Source: Microbulbifer sp. VAAF005 | GTDB taxonomy: Bacteria; Pseudomonadota; Gammaproteobacteria; Pseudomonadales; Cellvibrionaceae | DNA: 64,000 nucleotides | Reading direction: 5' to 3' | Assembly: GCF_030012985.1 (NCBI RefSeq) | Contig: NZ_CP120233.1 | Span: forward strand, 2,827,501-2,891,500 | Part shown: positions 8,683-17,805 of the stretch, in pieces | How the letters are laid out: every line of letters starts with the position of its first letter | Position numbering within the stretch: position 1 is the stretch's first letter | The notes under the pieces: generated by a model | Seen by the model: the letters and a program-made list of their open reading frames with translations, nothing else | Databases searched by the model: none | What the model was told of the DNA's origin: nothing | Made by a program: the position numbers and the translations under genes

Positions 8683-10824
8683 TTAGGCCAGGGCCCGGTC
8701 TTCGCGGGACTCCAATGAATGAGTATCTTCACCTTCAATAGCGAAAGTATCTGTATCCATTTCCGGCAACTCCACGTCATACAGCTCGCTGTTGCTTTCA
8801 ACACTTTCCTCTTGCGGAAGTTTGAAACCGGCAACGGATTCGCGCAGTGCACTCGCGGTCTGCGCCAGGTTACCAATGGACTGGGCGGTAGCTTGGGTAC
8901 CCGCAGAAGTCTGCGAGGTAATTTCCTGAATCACGTTCATCGTGTTGGAAATGTGGCCTGCAGACGAAGCCTGCTGACGAGCAGCGTTAGAAATGTTCTG
9001 AATCAACGATGCCAGGTTGTTGGATACACTTTCAATTTCTTCCAGTGCAACACCCGCATCCTGGGCCAGACGAGCTCCACGTACCACCTCACTGGTGGTT
9101 TGTTCCATGGAGATTACCGCCTCGTTGGTATCGGACTGAATCGCTTTTACCAGACCTTCGATCTGCTTGGTTGCAGCTGCAGAGCGCTCCGCAAGTCGCT
9201 GTACCTCATCCGCAACCACCGCGAAGCCCCGACCGGCATCACCGGCCATGCTCGCCTGGATCGCGGCATTCAATGCAAGAATGTTGGTCTGATCGGCAAT
9301 GTCATTAATCAAACTTACGATATCGCCAATTTCCTGGGAGGATTCACCCAGGCGCTTAATTCGCTTGGAGGTATCCTGAATCTGCTCGCGGATGTTATCC
9401 ATGCCTTTGATGGTGTTCTGTACCACCTTGGCGCCATTACTTGCGATATGTACCGAGCGCTCGGCTACCTGGGCAGATTCAGAGGCGTTGGCAGATACCT
9501 GGTCAATGGTGACCGCCATTTCGTTAACCGCAGCGGAAGCTCCGGCGATCTCCTGCGCCTGGTGTTCAGAGGCCTCGGCCAAGTGCAGTGCAGTCTGCTG
9601 GGTTTCCTGGGACAAGCCAGATACTTCCTGTGCAGCACCATTAATCCGCGATACCAGCACACGCAGCTGGTCAATAGTAAAGTTAATGGAGTCGGCAATC
9701 GCACCAGTAAAGGCTTCGGTTACCGTTGCAGAGGTGGTCAAGTCACCGTCGGCGAGGTCGGCCAGCTCGTCCAGCAGCTGCATAATCGCGTGCTGGTTAC
9801 GCTCGTTGGTATCTTCCTCTTTTTTCAGGTTTCGGCGGGTACCGGAGAATGCCATCGCCATCATACCGAAGATCAACAATACGAAGACCAAAGCCAGTGC
9901 AGCAATGGTCAAGTTGTTGGGCTGGCGATCATCTGAAAGGTTTACGATTCGGTCATTCAGCGTACTCAATGCTTCGATCAGCTGGGGAGATGACGCGATA
10001 ATGCCGTCAGAGGCCTGGCGGGTAGCAAACAGGGCCGGAGTTGCTTCGAAGATATCCCGTACGGAGGTACTTACGAAGCCGAACAGCTCAGTAATTTCAT
10101 CCAGTGAGTGGCGAGCCTCTTCATCAGTAATACGGGAAATCCCCATCACCACATCGCCGCTCTTCATGCCGTCAACCACCTTACCGAAAAGACTGGCGTC
10201 GGTATTAAACTGGTCAGCGGCGGCTTCGGCATCATCACCACCTTGGAGCATTTTATCGATATTTCGACCAATACGCTCCGCACGCCATACCTGTAACTGG
10301 GCCTGTTCCACCTGATTTGCCGGGGCGTTGTTAGCCAGCAGAATTTCTACAATATTGTTGTGCTCCGCCTGCAGTTCAGGAAGCGAGTCACTCAGCGTTG
10401 AAGCGATATCGTTAAGAAATACGATGGTTTCCTGGTTGCCGATAATCGTGTCAACCTGCTCGCGCAAGCTGCGCCAAACCTGGTCGTAAGCAGACAGCTG
10501 CGCGCCCAGAGCACGGCGACTATTGTCGTCCATTCGCTGAAGCTGGTTCCAGGCAGTAGCCATTTCTTCGGTAACGTTTTCCAGTTCGGCGAAAGCCTCA
10601 CTGTCACCCGCAGTAGCCGCCGGCGCATAGGAAACTACCTGATAGGAAAGGGCCCGCAACTCGGCAACTTGCTGCAGATATTGTTTATCCTGCTCGTCTC
10701 GAGTCTGTACCAAATAAATACTGACAATAAGCCCCGCCAGCGTGGCGAGTACCAGTAGACCTAATACCAGCGCGGCAGGATTACTGCGCAACGCGGAAAA
10801 GGAACTCTGGGAGCCTGGTTTCAT
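8683..10824 (-). CDS. pilJ: Methyl-accepting chemoreceptor PilJ
   Basis: A 713-residue inner-membrane receptor of the Pil-Chp pathway. TM1 is at about residues 14-38 and TM2 at about 304-326 (LTIAALALVFVLLIFGMM), enclosing a long mostly helical periplasmic sensor region (PilJ-type), followed by a short HAMP-like linker and the cytoplasmic signalling coiled coil. The conserved hairpin tip is visible (NILALNAAIQAS... GRGFAVVADEVQRLAER, about 515-560). In Pseudomonas PilJ passes surface-contact or pilin-linked signals to ChpA. AGGAGT lies six bases before the ATG. It sits between pilI and chpA. No pilK methyltransferase gene follows, although the receptor keeps canonical helical bundles. Confidence 0.95.
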   Translation of the reverse strand: MKPGSQSSFSALRSNPAALVLGLLVLATLAGLIVSIYLVQTRDEQDKQYLQQVAELRALSYQVVSYAPAATAGDSEAFAELENVTEEMATAWNQLQRMDDNSRRALGAQLSAYDQVWRSLREQVDTIIGNQETIVFLNDIASTLSDSLPELQAEHNNIVEILLANNAPANQVEQAQLQVWRAERIGRNIDKMLQGGDDAEAAADQFNTDASLFGKVVDGMKSGDVVMGISRITDEEARHSLDEITELFGFVSTSVRDIFEATPALFATRQASDGIIASSPQLIEALSTLNDRIVNLSDDRQPNNLTIAALALVFVLLIFGMMAMAFSGTRRNLKKEEDTNERNQHAIMQLLDELADLADGDLTTSATVTEAFTGAIADSINFTIDQLRVLVSRINGAAQEVSGLSQETQQTALHLAEASEHQAQEIAGASAAVNEMAVTIDQVSANASESAQVAERSVHIASNGAKVVQNTIKGMDNIREQIQDTSKRIKRLGESSQEIGDIVSLINDIADQTNILALNAAIQASMAGDAGRGFAVVADEVQRLAERSAAATKQIEGLVKAIQSDTNEAVISMEQTTSEVVRGARLAQDAGVALEEIESVSNNLASLIQNISNAARQQASSAGHISNTMNVIQEITSQTSAGTQATAQSIGNLAQTASALRESVAGFKLPQEESVESNSELYDVELPEMDTDTFAIEGEDTHSLESREDRALA

Positions 10825-10984
10825 AATTTACTCCTAGCGGGCCATTGCATTAGGCCGGTTTAATACCACTTTAGTTTTAACGCTTTAATGACAAGACCCC
10901 TCAGTCAGTGCTGCACATCCCTGCACTAATTGCGGGCCACCCGGTCGGCCACCCTCGGCTACCGGAAAGAAAGAACTGGATTAG

Positions 10985-11524
10985 TCAGCGTAAAGCTGCA
11001 TCCATAAAACGCGCATCGTTGATCAGTGCCCGCATATCGAGAACGAGCCAACGTTGCTGCTGTAAAACAAACTGGCCGTGCACCATTGGCGCAAATGGTG
11101 CACTCAAATCTGTCGGTGCCTCACGGGCATACTCAAACGCCAAGTGCTGCATCCCAAACAATTTATCCACGATAAGCCCCACGTAGGTCTTATCCCTCTC
11201 GAGCACCAAGACACGACGTTGCTGGCGCGGACCTGAGAGGTAGCCACCATAAAAAGCAGCGAGATCAATAAGGGGAAGCAGGCGACCACGAACATTAGAG
11301 ACGCCTTTTACCCAAGGCTGAGCGCCGGGGATAAAGGTGTGCTGTGGCACTTCGAGCAATTCCACAACGTCATCCATAGAGGCGACAAAGTGGTTATCCA
11401 GAAGAGAGAAACCGATACCGGTCCAGTAGGGTTTGATTTCCCGGCGGCCGGGCAGACCGGTGGCCTGCGCTTTGGCGCGCCGTGCAATATCAACCAGAGC
11501 TAAGTAAGGTGTTTGTGACTGCAC
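10985..11524 (-). CDS. pilI: CheW-like adaptor PilI
   Basis: CheW-domain adaptor coupling PilJ to ChpA. The chosen start is a GTG giving MQSQTPYLALVDIA, which fits the family N terminus and lies 16 bases after the pilH stop; an in-frame start further upstream (11584) would overlap pilH by 44 bases and adds unrelated residues. The core CheW sequence includes GVSNVRGRLLPLIDL, the loop RRVLVLERD and GLIVDKLFGMQHL. About 179 residues, close to Pseudomonas PilI. It is followed by pilJ after about 160 bases. Confidence 0.9.
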   Translation of the reverse strand: MQSQTPYLALVDIARRAKAQATGLPGRREIKPYWTGIGFSLLDNHFVASMDDVVELLEVPQHTFIPGAQPWVKGVSNVRGRLLPLIDLAAFYGGYLSGPRQQRRVLVLERDKTYVGLIVDKLFGMQHLAFEYAREAPTDLSAPFAPMVHGQFVLQQQRWLVLDMRALINDARFMDAALR

Positions 11525-11540
11525 TTTTCGCAGCTGGCTA

Positions 11541-11903
11541 TTAGGCCAACACCTCCCCGATCGCATCCAGCAATTTACTCTCATCGACAGGTTTGGTCAG
11601 GTAAGCCCTGGCTCCCTGGCGCATACCCCAGACACGGTCTGTATCCTGATCTTTGGTAGTTACCATAATGATCGGAATTTCGCCGGTATTGCTGTCTTTA
11701 CTCAATTGGCGGGTGGCCTGGAAACCGTTGAGACCCGGCATCACAATATCCATCAGGATTAGATCGGGGCGTTCGGCGCGGGCTACTTCAACTCCGCTTT
11801 CACCGTTGGGAGCGGTGATTACTGCGTGGCCATTTTTTTCAAGAATGGTTGTCAGCTTATGTGTTTCTGTAGGAGAGTCATCAACTATTAGTACTCTTGC
11901 CAT
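11541..11903 (-). CDS. pilH: Single-domain response regulator PilH
   Basis: CheY-like receiver of about 120 residues with no output domain. It has the acidic pair in VLIVDDSPTE, the phospho-acceptor Asp in LILMDIVMPGLNGFQ, the Thr in IIMVTTKDQ and the Lys in YLTKPVDE. In P. aeruginosa PilH acts as the retraction-side regulator or phosphate sink opposing PilG. The start is placed at the ATG giving MARVLIVDD, because GGGGG lies five bases before it; 25 more codons are open upstream (to 11978) but do not look like the family. Two stop codons stand in tandem (TAA TAG). Confidence 0.92.
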   Translation of the reverse strand: MARVLIVDDSPTETHKLTTILEKNGHAVITAPNGESGVEVARAERPDLILMDIVMPGLNGFQATRQLSKDSNTGEIPIIMVTTKDQDTDRVWGMRQGARAYLTKPVDESKLLDAIGEVLA

Positions 11904-12138
11904 CATTTCCCCCATGACATCTTTTCGGCAACAACTACTGCGCTCGGCGGTTTTTGTTGTGATTATCCTCGCTAGCATGTGCCGAAATGCACTATGACTA
12001 CCGATAGTGTGGGTACAAAAATTAATCGGCCTGTAGCAACCGGAAAATCTGTACTCTAATTAAATTTTGGTACCGAGCTTGTGGGCACAATGCCCACAAT
12101 GGAATCCGTTATCTATATTTTCTTTTTCTGTTAGCCGC

Positions 12139-12534
12139 TTATGCGGCATGGTGCGGCTTGGCATGAGCGGAAATAGCACCCAGCAGCTCGCTCTTACTAA
12201 AAGGTTTGGTCAGATATTGATCGCAACCAACAACACGCCCTTTTGCCTTATCGAACAAACCATCCTTACTCGACAGCATTACAACAGGGGTGGAGCGGAA
12301 TTCGCTGTTATTTTTTATTAACGCACATGTTTGGTAGCCATCCAGGCGCGGCATCATAATATCGACAAAAATGACATCCGGACGGGAGTCCGCGATTTTT
12401 GCTAACGCATCAAAACCGTCTGTCGCGGTGACCACGGTACAGCCCGCCTTTTGCAGCAACGTCTCCGCAGTGCGGCGAATTGTCTTACTGTCGTCGATCA
12501 CCATGACAGTCAGACTTTCCCAGTTAAGCTCCAT
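12139..12534 (-). CDS. pilG: Single-domain response regulator PilG
   Basis: CheY-like receiver of 131 residues, first gene of the Pil-Chp cluster. Receiver features: VMVIDDSKTIRRT, phospho-acceptor Asp in VIFVDIMMPRLDGYQ, VVMLSSKDG and YLTKPFSK. In Pseudomonas PilG promotes pilus extension, acting on PilB and on adenylate cyclase CyaB. The gene is divergent from gshB across a 350-bp region, the arrangement known from pseudomonads, which supports the assignment. The gap to pilH (about 235 bases) is long enough to hold an internal promoter. Confidence 0.93.
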   Translation of the reverse strand: MELNWESLTVMVIDDSKTIRRTAETLLQKAGCTVVTATDGFDALAKIADSRPDVIFVDIMMPRLDGYQTCALIKNNSEFRSTPVVMLSSKDGLFDKAKGRVVGCDQYLTKPFSKSELLGAISAHAKPHHAA

Positions 12535-12884
12535 AGTCTTTTTTGAATCCCCTGTTTACTTATTTTCGGGCACGCGAAAACTTTAGTTGCGCCCTTTTTT
12601 CAAACCGCTTGCGGGGTCCGGGCGCCTAGCCTGGCGAAGGTCGCACGCTGAGACGAACTTTTATCACAGAACCCCAGGCGAATCTAGCTGAGTCGACACA
12701 CTGCAGGCGACACAGTTCAAATTATCACCACTTATGCATTCATTGGAGGTATTGCGTTAAGAAGGTTGCACCTTCGCAAAGCTGCTCTTACCTTATCTAT
12801 CCAACAACGCTGGTAGCGGCCACAAATTTGGGAGCAAAACCAGTGATAACTGGGATAGAAATACCCAACGATTTGGAAACCCGT
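12535..12884. other. Divergent intergenic region, pilG / gshB
   Basis: No convincing gene. It must carry the outward promoters of the Pil-Chp cluster (-) and of the gshB-tonB-yqgE-ruvX group (+). I could not pick reliable -10/-35 boxes by eye. Confidence 0.6.
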
Positions 12885-13840
12885 ATGAATTATTCCCTCG
12901 GTGTGGTGATGGACCCCATCGCCCAGATCAATTTTAAAAAAGATACGACGCTTGCACTGTTACAAGCCGCACAAGATTGTGGTTTCCAGCTGTTTTATTT
13001 CGAGCAGAGCCATCTTTACCTGGAGAATGGGCGCGCAACTGGGCGCGGCTGCCCTATGCAGGTTTTTGACGATGCGAATCGTTGGTTTTCTCTGGGAGAG
13101 TCTAGAGAAATGCCACTCGGCGACCTGGATGTAATCCTGATGCGTGTCGACCCCCCTTTGATAATGAATATATTTATTCCACTTATATTCTCGAAGCCGC
13201 AGAGCGCGAAGGTGCAACGGTAGTCAACAAGCCCCAGGCACTACGCGACTGCAATGAGAAAATTTTTGCGACAAGTTTCCCCCAGTGTTGCCCACCGGTT
13301 CTAGTTAGCCGCGATATGACCAAACTGCGGGAATTCCACCAAACCCATCAAGATGTCATTTTCAAACCTTTAGATGGTATGGGCGGTGCAGGAATTTTCC
13401 ACTGTAAACCTGACGGCGCCAACCTGGGAGCGATTCTGGAAATGCTCACCGATCACGGCCGCCAGCAAATTATGGCGCAACGCTACATCCCCGAAATCAA
13501 AGACGGGGATAAGCGTATCCTGGTCGTTAACGGTGAAGCAATTCCCTACTGCTTGGCGCGAATTCCGGAAGCGGGGGAAACTCGTGGCAACCTTGCAGCC
13601 GGCGGACGCGGTGAAGCACGTCCCCTCACCGATAGGGACCGCTGGATCGTTGAGCAAGTCGCTCCTACTTTGAAGGAAAAAGGTCTGTTATTTGTCGGGC
13701 TGGACGTTATTGGTGACTACCTAACAGAAATTAACATCACCAGTCCCACCTGTGTACGGGAAATCGATGCCGCTTACAATACAAACATCGCAGCTCGACT
13801 AATGAGCGGCATCACACACCTGTTGGCACAAAAAAGGTAA
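12885..13840 (+). CDS. gshB: Glutathione synthetase (frameshifted in this sequence)
   Basis: ATP-grasp enzyme joining gamma-glutamylcysteine and glycine. Sequence order follows the family: MNYSLGVVMDPI, then RVDPP, then PLDGMGGAGIF, IKDGDKRILVV, ETRGNLAAGGRGE, GLDVIGDYLTEINITSPTCVREI. The frame breaks at the C6 run at 13151-13156. With one more C it reads on as DPPFDNEYIYSTYILEAAE and VNKPQALRDCNEKIFAT into the second half, giving 318 residues, close to the E. coli enzyme (316). Nothing else is damaged. The ATG at 12885 is preferred to 12828 on homology and a GGA eight bases upstream. Divergent from pilG, followed by tonB. A base-calling error is the simplest explanation of the break. Confidence 0.9.
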
Positions 13841-13932
13841 ACTGGGTGTTTGATAACCCTCAGGGCGATTTACCACTGGGTACAAGGCTGTGTGATATAC
13901 ACGCCCGAATAAGTAGTAGTTGATAATAGATA

Positions 13933-14844
13933 ATGAATTCCTCTGCCAACGCGACACAACTTCACGCAATACAACGTGATCGCTTTGTGTTCTCATTATT
14001 TCTTGCCGTCGCCCTGCACGTGCTAATTATCTTTAAGCTGGTTATTAACAAGCCGGAAGGGGCTCAGGCGCCGCCAACGCTTGAAGTAACACTTTCTCTG
14101 CAAAATTCCGCTCAAGCACCTGAGGATGCCTATTACTTGGCACAACACAACCAATTAGCCAGTGGTACTGCTGACTCTCCCAAAGAGTTATCCACTAAGC
14201 GCCGTGCAGAGTTTGCCGATACGCAAATTCATCGAGTAAACCCGTTACCCCAACAACAAGCTGCACGACCAGCTGAACAGCGACGCCTATTAGTTACCAC
14301 AATTGGTGAAAGTCCGATTCAAGCTCCCGAACTTTCAGCGGAAGACAAGTTTTCTACGGAAAAACGCGGCGATGCTCCCAATGACCTGCCACTGAGTAAC
14401 CCAAGAATAGCCAGCTTAGAGGCGCGCCTCGATAAAATTCGCCAGACTATTGCCGAGCGCCCCAGAGTTCGCAGGCTAACTTCTGTAGCTACCAGGGCTT
14501 CTGCAGATGCTGCATATTTACATGAGTGGCGCCAGAAAATAGAAGCTGTTGGCAACGATAACTTCCCGGAAGAAGCCCTGGAGAAACAAATTAGTGGCGA
14601 ACTGCGAATGATGGTTAGACTACTTCCCACCGGAGCAGTCGAAAAAGTTGTTATCCTTCAATCTTCTGGTGAGCGTATTCTCGACGATGCGGCCCAACAA
14701 ATTGTGCGACTGGCTGCACCTTTCGCCCCATTCCCAGCAGAGATAAAGAGCGAAGTGGACCGACTGGAAATCATCCGGACCTGGCAATTCGAAAGAACCG
14801 GGGGACTCACTACTTCTGCAGGGGATCTGCCCAGCCGAGGCTAA
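13933..14844 (+). CDS. tonB: TonB-family energy transducer
   Basis: A 303-residue inner-membrane protein that would pass proton-motive force to outer-membrane receptors. A short cytoplasmic N terminus precedes one membrane helix (about residues 17-37), then a long periplasmic linker poor in the usual Pro-Lys repeats, and a C-terminal TonB domain (about 200-290; YLHEWRQKIEAVGNDNFPEE, then RTWQFER near the end). It lies between gshB and yqgE as PA0406 does in P. aeruginosa, a TonB-like protein linked there to twitching and surface behaviour. No exbB/exbD is adjacent. Confidence 0.85.
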   Translation: MNSSANATQLHAIQRDRFVFSLFLAVALHVLIIFKLVINKPEGAQAPPTLEVTLSLQNSAQAPEDAYYLAQHNQLASGTADSPKELSTKRRAEFADTQIHRVNPLPQQQAARPAEQRRLLVTTIGESPIQAPELSAEDKFSTEKRGDAPNDLPLSNPRIASLEARLDKIRQTIAERPRVRRLTSVATRASADAAYLHEWRQKIEAVGNDNFPEEALEKQISGELRMMVRLLPTGAVEKVVILQSSGERILDDAAQQIVRLAAPFAPFPAEIKSEVDRLEIIRTWQFERTGGLTTSAGDLPSRG

Positions 14845-14878
14845 AATAGGCTTTCAACTGGCGGTTTATTAGTGATCT

Positions 14879-15463
14879 ATGCCGAATTCGAATATTGATA
14901 GCGACCTGACTCACGGAAACCTGCGCGGCCAATTCCTTCTGGCCATGCCCGGCATGGAGGACCCGCGCTTCAAGCACGCTATCGCACTGATTGTTGAGCA
15001 CAATAGCGACGGTGCCATGGGCATAGTGATCAATATGCCCAGTAAGGTGCACTGGCACGAGGTATTCGAGCAGCTGTCTCTGGAGGATCTCAGCTTGCGC
15101 GGTGACGAACCAGTTCTACTGGGCGGTCCCATGTCACCAGAGCAGGGATTTGTACTGCACGGCACCGGCATGCACTTCGACTCTACCACCGAAATCAATT
15201 CAGATATCAGCCTGACTGCCTCCAAGGACATCCTCGAATCCCTCGCCGCAGGACGCGGCCCTGACGATGTACTACTCGCCCTCGGCTACGCGGGCTGGGG
15301 GCCCGGTCAGTTGGAGCAGGAGCTGACAGAAAACGCCTGGCTGACACTGCCGGCAGAGCCCGAAACCCTATTCGCCACACCGGTCGAAAAACGCTGGCAA
15401 AGCGCCGCCGCCCGCCACGGCATCGATCTTTCCGGCCTCGGCTCCCAAGCTGGGCACGCCTAA
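14879..15463 (+). CDS. yqgE: YqgE/AlgH family protein
   Basis: A 194-residue member of the UPF0301 family. Family signatures are the N-terminal LRGQFLLAMPGMEDPRF, VIYAL-like core IALIVEHNSDGAMGIVIN, LGGPMSPEQGFVLH and LGYAGWGPGQLEQEL. The molecular role is not established; in Pseudomonas the homologue was named algH for an effect on alginate. It is followed 20 bases later by ruvX, the arrangement kept in most gammaproteobacteria. Confidence 0.95.
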   Translation: MPNSNIDSDLTHGNLRGQFLLAMPGMEDPRFKHAIALIVEHNSDGAMGIVINMPSKVHWHEVFEQLSLEDLSLRGDEPVLLGGPMSPEQGFVLHGTGMHFDSTTEINSDISLTASKDILESLAAGRGPDDVLLALGYAGWGPGQLEQELTENAWLTLPAEPETLFATPVEKRWQSAAARHGIDLSGLGSQAGHA

Positions 15464-15483
15464 CAGAAAAATTACTGCCCCCT

Positions 15484-15906
15484 ATGAATAAACCCGTCAC
15501 AGCGCTAGCTTTTGACTTTGGAACCCGCTCGATTGGCGTAGCTTACGGCCAGAGCCTTACCGGTGGAGCACGGGAACTGGCCCCACTGCCCGCTAAAGAT
15601 GGCAAGCCCAATTGGGACTCCGTCGAAGGCCTGATCAAAGAGTGGCAGCCCCACCTTTTACTGGTTGGCCTCCCCCTCAATATGGATGGCAGCGAAAGTG
15701 AATTTGGCGTGCGTGCGCGAAAATTCAGCCAGCGCCTGCACGGTCGCTATGGACTACCGGTAGAGCTGATCGACGAGCGTTTAAGCACTCGAGCCGCCAA
15801 GGAAGAGGCTAACGAACGCGGACATCGTGGCAACTACGCAAAAGACCCAGTGGACTCAATAGCCGCACGGATAATTCTCGAAGACTGGCTGCGCACCAGG
15901 GGCTAG
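15484..15906 (+). CDS. ruvX: RuvX/YqgF, pre-16S rRNA processing and Holliday-junction-resolvase-like nuclease
   Basis: RNase H-fold protein of 140 residues that takes part in 5' maturation of 16S rRNA. The acidic active-site motifs are present: FDFGTRSIGVAYG near the start, LVGLPLNMDGSES in the middle, DERLSTRAA and the C-terminal PVDSIAARIILEDWL. The length is normal. Probably cotranscribed with yqgE. The pyr genes that often follow in pseudomonads are replaced by hemC here. Confidence 0.95.
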   Translation: MNKPVTALAFDFGTRSIGVAYGQSLTGGARELAPLPAKDGKPNWDSVEGLIKEWQPHLLLVGLPLNMDGSESEFGVRARKFSQRLHGRYGLPVELIDERLSTRAAKEEANERGHRGNYAKDPVDSIAARIILEDWLRTRG

Positions 15907-15983
15907 CCCCTCGACTACAGAGAGCCTCACTGCATTGCGACTCTGTTAGAATGGCCGCTTCAACCAATAAGTGATTGAGCCGC

Positions 15984-16901
15984 ATGTCTATAGATCGTAT
16001 TCGCATTGCCACCCGACAGAGTGCTTTGGCTCTGTGGCAGGCCAACTATGTCAAAGACCGCCTGCAACAGGCGCATCCCGAACTTCTTATCGAGTTACTG
16101 CCCCTCACCAGCCGGGGTGACCAGGTTTTGGACATCCCACTAACCAAAGTGGGCGGCAAAGGCCTGTTCGTTAAAGAACTGGAAGTGGCGATGCTCGAAG
16201 GCCGTGCGGACATCGCAGTTCACTCGATGAAAGATGTCCCCATGGAATTCCCCGAAGGACTTCACCTACCGATTATTTGCGAGCGTGAAGACCCCCGCGA
16301 TGCCTTTGTCAGTAATATTTATGACAGCCTTGATGACCTACCCCAGGGAGCAGTAGTCGGCACTTCCAGCTTGCGCCGACAGTGCCAATTACTTGCCCGT
16401 CGCCCGGACCTCAAAGTCACCTTTTTACGGGGCAATGTGAATACCCGACTGGCCAAGCTGGATGCCGGCGATTACGACGCAATCATCCTCGCTGCGGCCG
16501 GACTGCTGCGACTTGAGATGCCGGAACGCATCCGCAGCTTCCTGGCAACAGACATCCTGCTCCCCGCTGGTGGACAGGGCGCAGTGGGTATCGAGTCGCG
16601 CCGCGATAGCGAACTGGAAGCCTTGATCCAACCGCTCCACTGTCCGGAAACCGCAGCCCGACTCAGTGCGGAGCGCGCCCTGGTTAAGCGCCTCAACGGC
16701 GGCTGCCAAGTGCCTATCGGCTGCTACGCCGAGCTGGATGGTGACACCCTGTGGTTGCGCGGACTCGTTGGCAGTCCCGATGGCAAAACCATGATACATG
16801 CCAACAATCGTGGCCCTGCCGCTGAGGGAGAGCGCCTGGGTACTGAGCTCGCGGAACAGTTACTGGCCGATGGTGCCGATAAAATCCTCGCCGCTATCTG
16901 A
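15984..16901 (+). CDS. hemC: Hydroxymethylbilane synthase (porphobilinogen deaminase)
   Basis: Third common step of tetrapyrrole synthesis: four porphobilinogens are joined into hydroxymethylbilane. Seen: [14 protein letters not shown] at the N terminus, [27 protein letters not shown], and the cofactor-binding Cys in [12 protein letters not shown]. The start is put at the ATG giving [11 protein letters not shown]; a TTG nine bases earlier would add three residues. 305 residues, normal. hemD follows after one base, so the two are translationally coupled. Confidence 0.97.
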   Translation: MSIDRIRIATRQSALALWQANYVKDRLQQAHPELLIELLPLTSRGDQVLDIPLTKVGGKGLFVKELEVAMLEGRADIAVHSMKDVPMEFPEGLHLPIICEREDPRDAFVSNIYDSLDDLPQGAVVGTSSLRRQCQLLARRPDLKVTFLRGNVNTRLAKLDAGDYDAIILAAAGLLRLEMPERIRSFLATDILLPAGGQGAVGIESRRDSELEALIQPLHCPETAARLSAERALVKRLNGGCQVPIGCYAELDGDTLWLRGLVGSPDGKTMIHANNRGPAAEGERLGTELAEQLLADGADKILAAI

Positions 16902-16902
16902 T

Positions 16903-17685
16903 ATGAGCGATCTCACCTCCGACCTTCTGCAGGGCAAACGTATTCTCAGTACGCGGCCAACGCAGCAGGCTGATAACTGGTGTGCGCTACTGCGCAGCCT
17001 GGGGGCCCAGGTAGATAACATCCCCATGCTCGGCATAGAGCCAATTGAGGATCAAGCTGCCATACAGGCCTTAAAAAACTCAATCCTCGATTTCGATCAA
17101 ACGGATGTCGCGATCTTTGTTTCCCAGAACGCCGTGCGCTACGGCGTAGACTGGCTTGAAGATTATTGGCCACAGTTTCCCCAGGGTCCTCGCTTTTTGG
17201 CGATCGGCGCAGCAACCGCAAGCGCCCTGGAAAAGCGCGGTATACCCAGCGAGCAAAGTGGCAATACGATGAACTCCGAGGAGCTGCTGCGCCTACCCTG
17301 TTTACAGCAGTTGGATGGGAAAAGAGTCCTTATTTTTCGCGGCTCCGGTGGCCGCCCTCTTATCGGCGACACCTTGAGTGATAGGGGTGCGCGAGTAACT
17401 TATTGCGAACTCTATCGGAGAGTGCTGCCACCGGAGGCTGCAACCTCCCTGGCTGAGTATAAATTCCAACCCGATATTATCAGTGTGCACAGCGGTGAAA
17501 CACTCGATAACCTGGTTACCTGTATCCGCCAGATAAACCGCAATACACTCTTTGAAACCGCTCTTATCTGCCCGAGTATACGAGTTGCCAATCGGGCAAA
17601 TGAGCTTGGTTTTGCCCGTTGCTATAGCGCGCTAAATGCCGGCGATAACGCTATGCTGGAAACACTGCGTAAAGCCCTCGGCTGA
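16903..17685 (+). CDS. hemD: Uroporphyrinogen-III synthase
   Basis: Closes and inverts ring D of hydroxymethylbilane to give uroporphyrinogen III. 260 residues from the ATG that lies one base after the hemC stop (MSDLTSDLLQGKRILSTRP). The two-domain HemD fold is suggested by RILSTRPTQQADNW, the FVSQNAVRYG stretch, FLAIGAATASALEKRG, and the second-half VLIFRGSGGRPLIGDTL. The family is poorly conserved, so position between hemC and hemX is a major part of the evidence. Confidence 0.93.
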   Translation: MSDLTSDLLQGKRILSTRPTQQADNWCALLRSLGAQVDNIPMLGIEPIEDQAAIQALKNSILDFDQTDVAIFVSQNAVRYGVDWLEDYWPQFPQGPRFLAIGAATASALEKRGIPSEQSGNTMNSEELLRLPCLQQLDGKRVLIFRGSGGRPLIGDTLSDRGARVTYCELYRRVLPPEAATSLAEYKFQPDIISVHSGETLDNLVTCIRQINRNTLFETALICPSIRVANRANELGFARCYSALNAGDNAMLETLRKALG

Positions 17686-17805
17686 TTTGCTATCGAATTC
17701 TCGACCGCTTTGCGCTAAAAATCTTAAAACGGCGTTTAGCCCGCTATTAAGGCTCGCGCCACTCGTTATAATCTGACGACATTTTCCACCTGCGCCGCCA
17801 TACCC

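Noticed and set aside
8719..9936. 405-codon and 9392-10315 307-codon open frames antisense to pilJ
   Set aside because: Opposite a chemoreceptor with intact motifs; the long open stretches result from codon bias of the coiled-coil sense gene.
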